Shown: positions 7,659 to 16,504 of the stretch, piece after piece
Layout of the letters: each line of letters starts with the position of its first letter
How positions within the stretch are numbered: position 1 is the first letter of the stretch
Assembly (NCBI GenBank): GCA_900544555.1
Contig: UQWD01000020.1
Location: forward strand, 1 to 34,437
Direction of reading: 5' to 3'
Origin: an uncultured Eubacteriales bacterium
GTDB lineage: Bacteria > Bacillota > Clostridia > Christensenellales > CAG-138
Length of the DNA: 34,437 nucleotides
Made by a program: the position numbers and the translations under genes
Notes under the pieces: model-generated
Database searches by the model: none
Seen by the model: only the letters and a program-made list of their open reading frames with translations
What the model was told of the DNA's origin: nothing

Positions 7659-10264
7659 ACGTTATACACGCGGTTACACGGCGCCAGATGCGGCGCAACA
7701 AACGCCGTACACTCGTAACCATATTAGGCGTGATTATATCCGTGGCTATGGTTACGGCGCTACAATCAATCGGCGGCTCGTTTCTTGACATGATGAAACA
7801 GGCCGCAATCGAGAGCTCGGGCGAATGGGAAATAGAGTATACGGGCGTTCCTTATGAAACGGCGCTGGCGCTGGCGGGCGACGAGAACACCAAATGCCGC
7901 GTCATAAAAAGGGATATGGGGTATGCGAAGATAACCAATAGTACGAACCCGTTCAGGCCGTATTGGAAGCTGACGGAGTACGACGCGAAAAGCTTTACAG
8001 AGCTCCCTGTAAAGCTGCTCGAAGGGCGTATGCCCGAAAAGCCCGGCGAGGCTTTGATTCCAAAGCAGGCGCTGGATACCTCGGGCGCGAGCCCTAAGAT
8101 CGGCGATGTGCTGAAGCTGGATTATGGCTATCGCCATCTGCCCGATATGCCGGAGGCGGGTGAGCTTGACGATGGGTATACCTATACTCAGGAGGAGGAG
8201 TTCGTACAAACGGGCAGCCGCGACGCGCTCATTGTAGGCGTGGTGGACGCGCAGAATATGGATGCGGGGCATAACGCGGGGTATCCGCTGTTCATTTACT
8301 TGGATTCGGATTCCGTTGCCGCGCGCGAGCCGGTAACCATCGCCATAGGCTATCATCGGGTGCCAGAGGATATTTTTAACGAACAGGCGCATAAAACCGC
8401 CACGGGCGCGTCTGAAATCCGCTATAACTCCCGCCTTCTTCAGGCGCTGGGGCTTATTAACGACGAGCAGTTCACGAATACCATTAATACCTGCGTGGCC
8501 ATTATCAGCGTAATTATCCTGATTGGTTCAGTTTCGCTTATCTATAACGCGTTCGCTATTTCGCTATCCGAGCGCAGCCGGTATCTGGGCATGCTGGCGA
8601 GCGTGGGCGCGACGAAGCAACAAAAGCGCGGCTCCGTTTTTTACGAGGCGGCACTGATCGGCGTGATAGCCATTCCCCTTGGGATAGCCTTTGGATGCCT
8701 GGGCATCGGCATAACATACCGGCTGCTCAGCCCGATTATGGAGGATCTCATAGGCGAAGGAGCTAAGCTCAGGCTCGTAATGCTGCCCGGCGCTCTTATC
8801 GGAACGGTGGCGTTTTCCGCGTTTATACTCTTTGTTTCCGCGTGGATCCCCGCGCTTCGGGCTTCGCGCATCATGCCCATTGACGCGATACGCCAAACGC
8901 GGCGAACAAAACTCAAGGCTAAAGCCGTAAAAACCTCGCGCTTAACGAGGCGGGTATTCGGCTTTGAGGCGGAGCTTGGGCTAAAGAACATCAAGCGCAA
9001 TAAAAGCAGGTACCGGGCCACGTTGATTTCGCTATGCATAAGCGTGCTTCTGTTTGTGGCGGGATCAGGGTTTACCGACCTGCTGAATAAGTCTTACGAT
9101 ATGACTCAGGCGGATATTCAGTTTGATATTACGGCGTATATCAACAAGCCGATGGGAAGCCCCGCGGCGGACGCGCTGAAAAATGTGAGCAGCGCTAAAA
9201 GCAGCGTGGCCGTTACCCAGATCGAGGGCGGCCGAGTTAAGCTGCCCGGCGATATGCTTACAAATAAAGCCAAGCAAGGGCGGGAGCCGGACGGAGACGG
9301 CCTTTATTACCAATATATCAGTTTCTTCGTTATGGAGGATGAAGCGTTAAAGGCCTACGCGCAAAAAGCGGGCGTTGATTTTGAGCTGCTTAAAGGGGAG
9401 GACGCCGGGGTTATCGCGCTCAATCAATTCGTGCTTCGTGAAAAATACGAGTTTTCAGACGTATCGCTGCTCAATGTTCGGCCGGGCGAAAGCCTTGAGA
9501 TGGAGCTGGAGAGATATATGGGCGAGGGCGAGAAGCGCATGTATGTGCCGCACAGCCTGAAAATCGCCGGCCTGACAGGTGAAACGCCGATATTCCTGCC
9601 CGCATACCACGATAACACTGAAACCCTCTATACAATACTCTCACGGGACGCGGCCGAGCGTATCGTGCAAAGCCTTTTATCAGCGGGTTTTGAGGAGGAA
9701 TTGAACAGTACAAGGATCTATTATACGGCCGACGATTCGCTCAAGCTTGAAAAAGAGCTGATTGAGGCGAAAAACAGCTTTGAGCGGCAAGGGCTTGAGG
9801 TGAGCGCGGGCATTACAAATATGGCGGAGCAGAACAAAGTACAGAAGCAGGTGGGTACGATGATTTCCGTTTTCATATACGGGTTTATCGCGCTGATTTC
9901 ACTGGTCTGCGCGGCGAATATCGTCAATACCATCTCCACCAGCGTTGCGCTGCGAAAGCGCGAGTTCGCCATGCTTAAATCCGTCGGCATTACGCCGGAG
10001 GGCTTTAGGAAGATGATACGTTATGAAAGCCTGTTTTACGGCATCAAGTCGCTGATATATGGCGTTCCGCTGAGCTTACTGGCGATGTTTCTGCTTTTCA
10101 CCGCGCTGCAGAGCAATTTTGATTTCGGTTTTATCATCCCGTGGCAAAGCGTAATTATAGCCGCTGTGAGCGTATTGTCGCTTGTGGGCTTAACCATGCT
10201 TTATTCAAGCAGGAAGATAAAAAACGATAATATTGTAGACGCGCTTAAGGACGAGAACCTGTAA
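7655..10264 (+). CDS. FtsX-type ABC permease with two extracellular domains
   Basis: An 869-residue permease built as two similar halves. Each half has one membrane helix, a large external domain and three helices: helices at about 20-40, 275-298, 328-356 and 374-400, then 452-472, 732-758, 790-815 and 832-852. The external domains are about 230 and 260 residues. Each half carries the family's post-helix motif (R-S-R-Y-L-G-M-L-A-S-V-G-A and R-K-R-E-F-A-M-L-K-S-V-G-I). Eight helices and two external domains differ from ten-helix BceB, so this is not a strict Bce system. Proteins of this type use mechanical ATP-driven movement to extrude peptides or lipoproteins or to relay signals; the substrate cannot be read from sequence. 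Confidence 0.9.
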   Translation: MNVIHAVTRRQMRRNKRRTLVTILGVIISVAMVTALQSIGGSFLDMMKQAAIESSGEWEIEYTGVPYETALALAGDENTKCRVIKRDMGYAKITNSTNPFRPYWKLTEYDAKSFTELPVKLLEGRMPEKPGEALIPKQALDTSGASPKIGDVLKLDYGYRHLPDMPEAGELDDGYTYTQEEEFVQTGSRDALIVGVVDAQNMDAGHNAGYPLFIYLDSDSVAAREPVTIAIGYHRVPEDIFNEQAHKTATGASEIRYNSRLLQALGLINDEQFTNTINTCVAIISVIILIGSVSLIYNAFAISLSERSRYLGMLASVGATKQQKRGSVFYEAALIGVIAIPLGIAFGCLGIGITYRLLSPIMEDLIGEGAKLRLVMLPGALIGTVAFSAFILFVSAWIPALRASRIMPIDAIRQTRRTKLKAKAVKTSRLTRRVFGFEAELGLKNIKRNKSRYRATLISLCISVLLFVAGSGFTDLLNKSYDMTQADIQFDITAYINKPMGSPAADALKNVSSAKSSVAVTQIEGGRVKLPGDMLTNKAKQGREPDGDGLYYQYISFFVMEDEALKAYAQKAGVDFELLKGEDAGVIALNQFVLREKYEFSDVSLLNVRPGESLEMELERYMGEGEKRMYVPHSLKIAGLTGETPIFLPAYHDNTETLYTILSRDAAERIVQSLLSAGFEEELNSTRIYYTADDSLKLEKELIEAKNSFERQGLEVSAGITNMAEQNKVQKQVGTMISVFIYGFIALISLVCAANIVNTISTSVALRKREFAMLKSVGITPEGFRKMIRYESLFYGIKSLIYGVPLSLLAMFLLFTALQSNFDFGFIIPWQSVIIAAVSVLSLVGLTMLYSSRKIKNDNIVDALKDENL

Positions 10265-10276
10265 ATATCCACAGCG

Positions 10277-10310
10277 ATAAAGTCCGGCTGTTTTAACGGC
10301 CGGACTTTAT
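10277..10310. terminator. bidirectional terminator
   Basis: A perfect 12-bp stem ATAAAGTCCGGC/GCCGGACTTTAT with a 10-base loop lies between the convergent permease and DJ-1 genes. A and T tracts flank both sides, so it can serve both strands. Confidence 0.8.
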
Positions 10311-10359
10311 AATTATTCGCTCTATTTTCTGTTCTATGCTTATATTACCCCGGTAAAAA

Positions 10360-10950
10360 CTATTTGATAAAATCATAATAGCCCAGCTTATGAAACCGAT
10401 ACCAGCCGTTAATTTTATCCTCCGGCGCGGCTTTTAAGGCAAGTAACACTTCCCTTGCGAATTCTAAAGCCGCCGTGCCGTTTGCGGTAATGATGTTCTT
10501 ATCGCTTACAGCCTGTAGCTTAACATACCTGGCGCCCCCAGTATATTGCGCTCCGGCCCATTGCTTTAAATCCGCCAAATCATTGCTTGTATGATAGGCG
10601 CTGTTTAAAACCCCAATGCTTCCCAGAAAAGCGGATGCGGCGCATATGCCTCCCAATATCCTCCCCATTAAATAACAGCTTTCCGCTAACGGTTTAATCT
10701 TTAAAGCGCTTTCATCCCTCCATGCCGAACCTCCGATTAAAACGACGGCTTCATATTCTGAGGGAACCGATTGAATATCGTAATCCGGCATTATCTGAAA
10801 ACCGCCTATCGATTGCACTTTATCCTTTGTAAGCGATACGGTTTTAACTTCGTATTTGCCCTGCCCCAACAGATATAATCCGGATGACAGATAAGCGGCT
10901 TCCCAATCCGCGAATTGTTCCAACAGCACAAATAGAACAATCTTTTTCAT
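10360..10950 (-). CDS. DJ-1/PfpI family protein
   Basis: A 196-residue cytoplasmic protein with the class I glutamine amidotransferase-like fold. The nucleophile elbow is G-G-I-C-A-A-S-A-F-L with C103, and a conserved acidic residue is in A-D-W-E (E17). A-V-V-L-I-G-G is the usual strand before the oxyanion turn. Members include proteases, deglycase-type enzymes and glutamine amidotransferase-like hydrolases, and sequence alone does not choose among them. GAAGGAG precedes the ATG at good spacing. It stands alone, convergent with the ABC operon. Confidence 0.85.
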   Translation of the reverse strand: MKKIVLFVLLEQFADWEAAYLSSGLYLLGQGKYEVKTVSLTKDKVQSIGGFQIMPDYDIQSVPSEYEAVVLIGGSAWRDESALKIKPLAESCYLMGRILGGICAASAFLGSIGVLNSAYHTSNDLADLKQWAGAQYTGGARYVKLQAVSDKNIITANGTAALEFAREVLLALKAAPEDKINGWYRFHKLGYYDFIK

Positions 10951-11221
10951 ATCGACTTCTCCTTCGCCTTGCTGTAATTATCAGTTTTGGCTGCCTGTTA
11001 AACCCATTGTATCATAGGGGCGCTGGTTTTTCACCGAAGCTCGCGGATTGGTGCTAAACGGCGGTTTTGTTGTGGATGGTTTAAAGGCGCTATGCCACAA
11101 ACCGATTCGGGATTTTGCATAACGCCTATATAGCAAAAGGGAGAAAACAAACGATTACTAACCGTATTTACCGCGCTAAATTAGCTTAAATTTGGCGTGC
11201 GGCGCTATACGCCCGCGAATA
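10951..11221. other. intergenic region, nothing recognised
   Basis: This lies between the divergent DJ-1 and AIM24 genes. Apart from the promoter listed at 11222 I see no ORF with a ribosome binding site, no hairpin of note and no repeat. Confidence 0.5.
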
Positions 11222-11250
11222 TTTACATCAGCGCCCGAATATGATATGTT
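11222..11250 (+). promoter_or_regulatory. promoter for the AIM24-family gene
   Basis: TTTACA (11222-11227), a 17-base spacer and TATGTT (11245-11250) lie 30 bases before the start codon. Confidence 0.45.
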
Positions 11251-11280
11251 TTTGAAATATTATAAAAGGAGCATTGAAGC

Positions 11281-11958
11281 ATGCAGTATGAGATATTCGG
11301 CGCGAACCTGCCAGCGGTTACATTGCGTTTGGACGCGGGCGAGAGCATATATACCCAAGCCGGGGGAATGACATGGATGACGGACGGTTTTACGATGGAA
11401 ACCAACATGCGCGGCGGGCTGCTGAAGGGATTGGGGCGCATGCTTTCGGGCGATTCCATGTTTATGGCGACCTATTCCGCTATGAGGCAGGGGGAGGAAA
11501 TTACGCTCGCATCCACGTTCCCGGGCACGATAATCGCGCTGCCGGTAGGGCAGGCCTCCTATGTGGCGCAGAAAAGCGCCTTTCTTTGCGCCACGCCGGG
11601 CGTTCAGCTTTCCATAGCGTTCCAGCGGGCGAAATCCGGCTTGTTTTCAGGCGAGGGCTTTATACTTCAGAGAATCAGCGGGGACGGGCTTGTATTCCTG
11701 GAGCTGGACGGTACCGTGGTGGAAAAAACGCTTGCGCGAGGAGAACGAATTAAGGTAGATTCGGGGAACGTCGCCGCGTATGAGGATACGGTCAATATGA
11801 CCGCACAAACCGTTAAAGGGTTCAAAAACATCCTTTTCGGGGGCGAGGGCCTGTTTTTGACCGTGCTTGAGGGGCCGGGCAGGGTATGGCTGCAAACCGT
11901 CAACATGCAGGGGTTCGCGGGGCGTATTGCCGGCTACCTGCCGCGCAGGGACGATTAA
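11281..11958 (+). CDS. AIM24/TIGR00266 family protein
   Basis: A 225-residue protein of the AIM24 family (PF01987). It has the family's Gly-rich beta repeat layout: an early A-G-G-M-T-W-M-T, then M-R-G-G-L-L-K-G-L-G-R and a late G-G-E-G-L-F-L-T-V-L-E-G-P-G-R-V-W-L-Q-T. The fold is a trimeric beta-prism-like structure with no known enzyme activity, and its role in bacteria is unsettled. There is no signal peptide or membrane helix. AAGGAG precedes the ATG. It is a single-gene unit with its own promoter and a following hairpin. Confidence 0.88.
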   Translation: MQYEIFGANLPAVTLRLDAGESIYTQAGGMTWMTDGFTMETNMRGGLLKGLGRMLSGDSMFMATYSAMRQGEEITLASTFPGTIIALPVGQASYVAQKSAFLCATPGVQLSIAFQRAKSGLFSGEGFILQRISGDGLVFLELDGTVVEKTLARGERIKVDSGNVAAYEDTVNMTAQTVKGFKNILFGGEGLFLTVLEGPGRVWLQTVNMQGFAGRIAGYLPRRDD

Positions 11959-12000
11959 AACCTACGGCGTAATTTTGAGCATTTAATACATTCGATTTTG

Positions 12001-12028
12001 CGGCGCGCTTTAACGGCGCGCCGTTAAA
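12001..12028. terminator. GC-rich hairpin and 20-bp palindrome between convergent genes
   Basis: CGGCGCGC (12001-12008) can pair with GCGCGCCG (12016-12023), and the overlapping TTTAACGGCGCGCCGTTAAA (12009-12028) is a perfect 20-bp palindrome. It sits between the AIM24 gene and the end of the ECF operon and can plausibly terminate both. Neither side has a long U-run. Confidence 0.5.
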
Positions 12029-12117
12029 ACTTAAATAATGCGCCTGGACAGCCTCGTTAGTTTTTACAGGTTTTTAGGTAACAAGTGAATTGCTTGCCTT
12101 ATTGTTCATTTAGCTTC

Positions 12118-12858
12118 CTAGGGTTCCAAAATCCCGTATTTCTTTTTGATCCTGAGAAGCTTTTCCAGCATGGGATTAGCGAGAATGAAAAGAAAAAACA
12201 TCGTGGCCGCGGCATGTATTACATTAAAGGGTATACCCGATATATAAGACGCCAAAAGGCCCTTCCAGCTGACCGTTGACGAAAACATGAAGAGCGACGC
12301 CGTATCCATAATGGCGCCGTAAATAAAAAATGTAGAAATTCCTCCGAACACGCACAGCGCCGCCCGGTTCCTTTTCAAAAGCCCTTTTTTGAACAGTACG
12401 CCCGCTAAAAAGCCGATAATGCCGAAGCTGAACATCTGCCACGGCGTCCAAGGCCCCTGGCCGATAAACATGTTGGATATAAACCCTGCAAGCGCGCCCG
12501 TAATAAAGCCGGATTCGCCGCCGAACGAAACTCCGGTAATGATGACGATGGCCACAACGGGCTTGAATTGCGGTATCATGTACATCGCAGCTCGGCCCGC
12601 AACGGCGATGGCCGTCAGCACGGCGATAACGACCATCTCGCGCGCCTGAGGGCGGCGCCGTTCAAAAATAAGCGCGAAGGGGACCATTGAAAGGGCGATG
12701 ATAATAAGGCTTATCAGGTAATACCGCCTGTCCTCAAGCGCGGTGATACCCCAGGCAATGACGGCCGGTATTGCGATAAGGATTATGGCGGCGGCCGACA
12801 GTGTGCGCTTAGTAAGGCGCGTATCGCCGCTCAACCCTCTTGGCTTATGTTCGCGCAA
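12118..12858 (-). CDS. ECF transporter S component, probable corrinoid-specific
   Basis: A 246-residue integral membrane protein with about six or seven helices, last gene of the riboswitch operon. The segment A-I-A-V-A-G-R-A-A-M-Y and the following G-x-x-x-G-x-x-x-G-A-L-A-G-F-I-S-N pattern fit ECF substrate-binding S components with an N-terminal extension. The start is TTG at 12856-12858, supported by a near-perfect GGAGGTGAT upstream, and it overlaps the ATPase end by 14 bases. Corrinoid as ligand is inferred from the two cobalamin riboswitches and the transcobalamin-like partners, not from binding residues. A hairpin lies about 90 bases beyond its stop. Confidence 0.82.
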   Translation of the reverse strand: MREHKPRGLSGDTRLTKRTLSAAAIILIAIPAVIAWGITALEDRRYYLISLIIIALSMVPFALIFERRRPQAREMVVIAVLTAIAVAGRAAMYMIPQFKPVVAIVIITGVSFGGESGFITGALAGFISNMFIGQGPWTPWQMFSFGIIGFLAGVLFKKGLLKRNRAALCVFGGISTFFIYGAIMDTASLFMFSSTVSWKGLLASYISGIPFNVIHAAATMFFLFILANPMLEKLLRIKKKYGILEP

Positions 12859-14488
12859 GCTGTATCACCTCCTCTACGGTAACCGCGTTTTCTATCACGT
12901 GCCGCGCCGCGCGGTTTGCCGCCGTGGTATAAAAGCTGTTGCCGGAGAAAAACGCGCGCGGCGTATTGTCCGCAACTATGGCCCCGTCGAACAGCAGGCC
13001 GCACCTGTCCGCGACCTTCGCGCAAAACTCGATATCGTGGGATACCAAGACGATTGCCGCGCCCTTTTGCTTTTGATCCTTAAGAAGGCCCGCAAACTCC
13101 AGCTTAAACCAGCCGTCCATGCCCTTGGTGGGCTCATCCAAAAGCAGAAGGCGCGGCTTTTGCAGCAACACCTTGGCTATCGCTGCGCGCTGCTGTTCGC
13201 CCCCGCTCAGATCATAGGGGTGCGCAAAAAGCCTGCGGGCAATACCCATAGCCTCCGCCGCCTTCCGCGCCCGCGCCCCGCTTTTTGGCGAGAGTGGAAC
13301 GGCCTCCATCAGGTCTTCGAATACCGTTTTTTTAACAAAAAGGGACTGCGGGTTCTGTGGCAGAGCGCCTACGCCGTTTAAATACAGCTTAGCGCCCTGG
13401 TTTGTGATATCCCTGCCATCCATTACCGCCTTGCCGCGATAAGGCCGGCGCAGCCCGCTAATCAGGGATAAGACCGTGCTTTTCCCCGTGCCGTTGCCTC
13501 CTAAGAGGCAGTAGATTTCCCCAGGGTAAACCTTAAAATCCAAACCCTTGAGCACGTCGGGGCCGTTTCTGTCATAGCGGAACCAAACGCGCTTAAGCTC
13601 AAATATCGGGCATAAGGCGGGCGAGGTATACGGCGCTTCTACGATACGCTTTTGCGCCCCTTCTCCCGCGACGGCAGTAATAAAGCGCCTGGCGTCGCGC
13701 ACGGTAAGCGGGCAGGGAAGGCTGGTTTTTAACCCCGCGTAAATCCGCATGGGCGCGGGCATGGACAAAAAAATCTGAGGGTTCTCGCGCTTTAACCTTT
13801 CCGCCGCCTCGACGGGCGCGCCGTCGGCGACGATTCTGCCGCCCTCCATGGCGACGATTTTTTCCGCCATGGGTATGACTTCCTCAAGGCGGTGTTCGCT
13901 GATGATAACGGTAGTACCAAGCTCGCGGTTTATGCGCCTGACGGCAGCAAGGAATTCGCCCGCCGCTATTGGGTCTAGCTGGGAGGTCGGCTCGTCCAGA
14001 ATCAGGGCCGAAGGATGCATGGCCATAATAGAGGCGAGGTTCAGCAGCTGCTTTTGGCCGCCGGACAATTCCGAAACCGGCTTGCGGAACCAGGCCTCAA
14101 TACCAAAAAAGCTCGCCATCTCCGCCACGCGCAGCCGTATTGTGGGCGTATCCATACCCAGGCTTTCCAATCCGAACGCCAGCTCGTGCCAAACCTTATC
14201 GGTGACTATCTGACCGTCCGGATCCTGAAGCACAAAGCCGATTTGGGCGGCCTGCTCCCTCGGCGCAAGATCGGCGAGCGGCGCGCCCTTGTAAAGGATT
14301 TCACCCTCTCGCTCGCCGTACGGGGTCAGCGCCGGCTTGAGGTGGCGAAGGAGCGTCGTTTTACCGCAGCCGGACGGGCCGATGAGCGCGACGAACGCGC
14401 CCTCCTCCACTGTAAGGCTGATTTTATTCAGGGCAGGCTCTCCGCCCGGATATTGAAACGTTAAATTTTTGATAGCATAGAGCGCCAT
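12845..14488 (-). CDS. ECF transporter double ATPase (fused A-A')
   Basis: A 547-residue protein with two complete ABC domains in one chain. Domain 1: Walker A GPSGCGKT (37-44), signature L-S-G-G-Q (141-145), Walker B L-I-L-D-E-P-T-S-Q-L-D. Domain 2: GGNGTGKS (330-337), L-S-G-G-E (427-431), L-L-L-L-D-E-P-T-K-G-M-D. It is therefore a fusion of the two ATPases that power an ECF transporter. The start is ATG 14488 with AGAGGA upstream, 28 bases inside the T-component gene; the longer open frame upstream is overlap with that gene. The dedicated T and S genes around it suggest a solitary (group I) ECF module rather than a shared one. Confidence 0.93.
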   Translation of the reverse strand: MALYAIKNLTFQYPGGEPALNKISLTVEEGAFVALIGPSGCGKTTLLRHLKPALTPYGEREGEILYKGAPLADLAPREQAAQIGFVLQDPDGQIVTDKVWHELAFGLESLGMDTPTIRLRVAEMASFFGIEAWFRKPVSELSGGQKQLLNLASIMAMHPSALILDEPTSQLDPIAAGEFLAAVRRINRELGTTVIISEHRLEEVIPMAEKIVAMEGGRIVADGAPVEAAERLKRENPQIFLSMPAPMRIYAGLKTSLPCPLTVRDARRFITAVAGEGAQKRIVEAPYTSPALCPIFELKRVWFRYDRNGPDVLKGLDFKVYPGEIYCLLGGNGTGKSTVLSLISGLRRPYRGKAVMDGRDITNQGAKLYLNGVGALPQNPQSLFVKKTVFEDLMEAVPLSPKSGARARKAAEAMGIARRLFAHPYDLSGGEQQRAAIAKVLLQKPRLLLLDEPTKGMDGWFKLEFAGLLKDQKQKGAAIVLVSHDIEFCAKVADRCGLLFDGAIVADNTPRAFFSGNSFYTTAANRAARHVIENAVTVEEVIQLART

Positions 14489-15348
14489 ATGATATCCTCT
14501 CTTATTCGCAGGATAACCGGGAGAAAGCAGAAAAGCGCGAAGGCCGCGCAGCCCAGCCACGCCATGGGAGTATCGGGATTGATTTTTATCGAGGGGAAGA
14601 AGCGTATGCGGATATTTCCCGTAAACGCGGCCGCCAGAAAAACGGCGAGCGCCGCGCCCATACAGGCTGAGACTGCGGCGTCCCGCCCGTCGAACCGATA
14701 CATGGAAAAAGCCGTCCGCCCCCTCAGCCCGTACCCGCGCGATCGCATGGAATCCGCGGTGGTAACAGCGGATTCCAGCGCCCATGTCGTGACGATGGAC
14801 AATATTCGAAGGCCATGCCGCGCCCGCTTAAAAACATTGCCCTGACCCGCGCCGCGGCCGATGCACTTTTGCGCTTCCGCCGTTTCGCTTATCCGTTCCT
14901 TAAAGCGCGGGACGAACCGGAGCGCCATGGATATAATCAGCGACAACGCGGGTATGACGCGCCCGAATAGATAAATAAACTTATCCGAGGTCATCACCCG
15001 GTTATAACAAGAAAACCACATGACGACAGAGGCGAACGCAGTCGCCGCCGCCGCCCCGAACAGGATGGATTCGAGCGTTATGGGGTTAACGCCCATATAG
15101 CCCAGTATCGTTACGCCGGCGTGATTGAACATCGGGTTTAATACGGCGGCCAGAAGCGCCATAGGCAATACGCCCAGCAGGTTGAAGCGCGCAGCGCGGC
15201 GGCCGTTGAGCAATATTGAATAGGCCGCGCCGGCCGCGAACGAAGCGAAAAGCAAAAACGGGTGCATAACCAGCATGGTTACGGCCATCACCACGATAAA
15301 GTAGCACAGCGTGACGAACGGATGATAGGTACAAAACGTATCGCGCAT
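14461..15348 (-). CDS. ecfT: ECF transporter T component
   Basis: A transmembrane coupling protein of 295 residues. It has several N-terminal helices, A-L-R-F-V-P-R-F in the cytoplasmic coupling region, and T-A-D-S-M-R-S-R-G-Y-G, one of the two Ala-Arg-Gly-type coupling motifs that contact the ATPases. Two more helices follow at the C-terminus. ATG 15348 is chosen, with AGGTG upstream; GTG 15354 in the same frame is equally possible, with GAGGG six bases before it. It starts within about ten bases of the lipoprotein stop and overlaps the ATPase start. Confidence 0.9.
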   Translation of the reverse strand: MRDTFCTYHPFVTLCYFIVVMAVTMLVMHPFLLFASFAAGAAYSILLNGRRAARFNLLGVLPMALLAAVLNPMFNHAGVTILGYMGVNPITLESILFGAAAATAFASVVMWFSCYNRVMTSDKFIYLFGRVIPALSLIISMALRFVPRFKERISETAEAQKCIGRGAGQGNVFKRARHGLRILSIVTTWALESAVTTADSMRSRGYGLRGRTAFSMYRFDGRDAAVSACMGAALAVFLAAAFTGNIRIRFFPSIKINPDTPMAWLGCAAFALFCFLPVILRIREDIIWRSMLSKI

Positions 15349-15356
15349 AATCACAC

Positions 15357-16484
15357 CTATCCCTCGAGATTCCAGTCGCACCCGACGTCTCTGCCTAGAT
15401 CGCAGGTATAGCGCCATTTTATCACGTCGCCATCCTTAAGCGCATATCGGCTGCAGCCGTAGTTGGGGTACCAGCCGTTTACGCTGTACATCCAACCGCT
15501 CAGGTTTCCGCAGTCGAACTCGTAGATATTGTTGATCCCCTCGACGTAAGCGCTGTTGTAACCTGGCGTGAACACGGATTCCATGTGGATTTTACGCTCC
15601 CTCGTCACGCGGGCCAGCACGTCGAATACGGACTCGCCCTCATAAAACGTCACAGTGACGGGTGCTAGGATGACGCCGTCTGACGGCAGGACCTCAAGCT
15701 TATCCTTGTTGAAATCCCCCATGTTTTCAAGAATAGTCAGGCAATCGACGCTGATAACGCATTTGAGCGCGCTGCCGCCCGGGGTTTTCGTTCCCGGTTC
15801 CACGGGATGCGGTTTGCCTTCGGGTATGGGGTCTGTAAGATAAGCGTCCTTTTCGCCGGTTTGGCCGGGCTTTGAAAGATACGCATCCAAAAGCGGGGTC
15901 GAATCGGGCGATGGGGAGGGGGATAAGGCTACCGCTGAAGAGCCGGCTTCCTCCATGCCCGCGATAATATACTCTCCGCTGGCAGCCGGAACGGTAAAGC
16001 TTATGGCGAAGCCCGCGCCCCTGTCGATTGTGGCGCCGCATAACGGCCGGGGATCGCCGCCGCTATCCGCGCGGTAAACGTCGACGCTTTGGCAGCCCCA
16101 GTCCTCCTCCATAATCAGCGTGAGGACGGGGGAAAAACCCGCCTTTGCTTCATTGCTGAACTTCACCCCGAGCGTCCGGGCGGCGCCGGATATATCGTAA
16201 CCGGACGAATCGAAAAAGGTAATCGTCAAGTTTGCATCCTTAGCCTCTCGGATATCCCCGGGAAACACCGTAAGCTGATACTTTACGCCGTCGTTATAGC
16301 CGTTGAAAACGGCAGTCGCGCCGCTGTTCTTGATCTCATTCCACACGGAGGCGCGCACAACGCCGTCCGAGGGGAGTTCATAATAGCGCAGCCCGCCGCC
16401 TGCCTGCCCGCCGCCCGCGCATCCAGCAGCGGCGCTTAGAATAATTAAAAGAATGAGCGACAGGCTTAGTAATTTTTTGTACAT
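15357..16484 (-). CDS. lipoprotein with C-terminal DUF4430 (transcobalamin beta-domain-like)
   Basis: A 375-residue surface lipoprotein. The signal peptide ends in a lipobox-like S-A-A-A-G-C with C22 as lipid anchor. Residues about 30-190 form a beta-rich domain of unknown family, followed by a Pro/Ser-rich linker. The C-terminal 120 residues match DUF4430 (PF14478): I-S-V-D-C-L-T-I-L-E-N, V-T-V-T-F-Y-E-G-E-S-V-F-D-V-L, then S-G-W-M-Y-S-V-N-G-W-Y-P-N-Y-G and D-G-D-V-I-K-W-R-Y-T. The same fold caps cobalamin in transcobalamin and intrinsic factor. ATG 16484 has GGGGGTGA upstream. It lies directly before the transporter genes, so it is probably the membrane-side corrinoid receiver. Binding is inferred. 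Confidence 0.85.
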   Translation of the reverse strand: MYKKLLSLSLILLIILSAAAGCAGGGQAGGGLRYYELPSDGVVRASVWNEIKNSGATAVFNGYNDGVKYQLTVFPGDIREAKDANLTITFFDSSGYDISGAARTLGVKFSNEAKAGFSPVLTLIMEEDWGCQSVDVYRADSGGDPRPLCGATIDRGAGFAISFTVPAASGEYIIAGMEEAGSSAVALSPSPSPDSTPLLDAYLSKPGQTGEKDAYLTDPIPEGKPHPVEPGTKTPGGSALKCVISVDCLTILENMGDFNKDKLEVLPSDGVILAPVTVTFYEGESVFDVLARVTRERKIHMESVFTPGYNSAYVEGINNIYEFDCGNLSGWMYSVNGWYPNYGCSRYALKDGDVIKWRYTCDLGRDVGCDWNLEG

Positions 16485-16504
16485 ATCATTCACCCCCGTA
16501 AGAT

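Noticed and set aside
7655..10264. strict BceB permease
   Set aside because: BceB has ten helices and one large external domain; this protein has about eight helices and two external domains.
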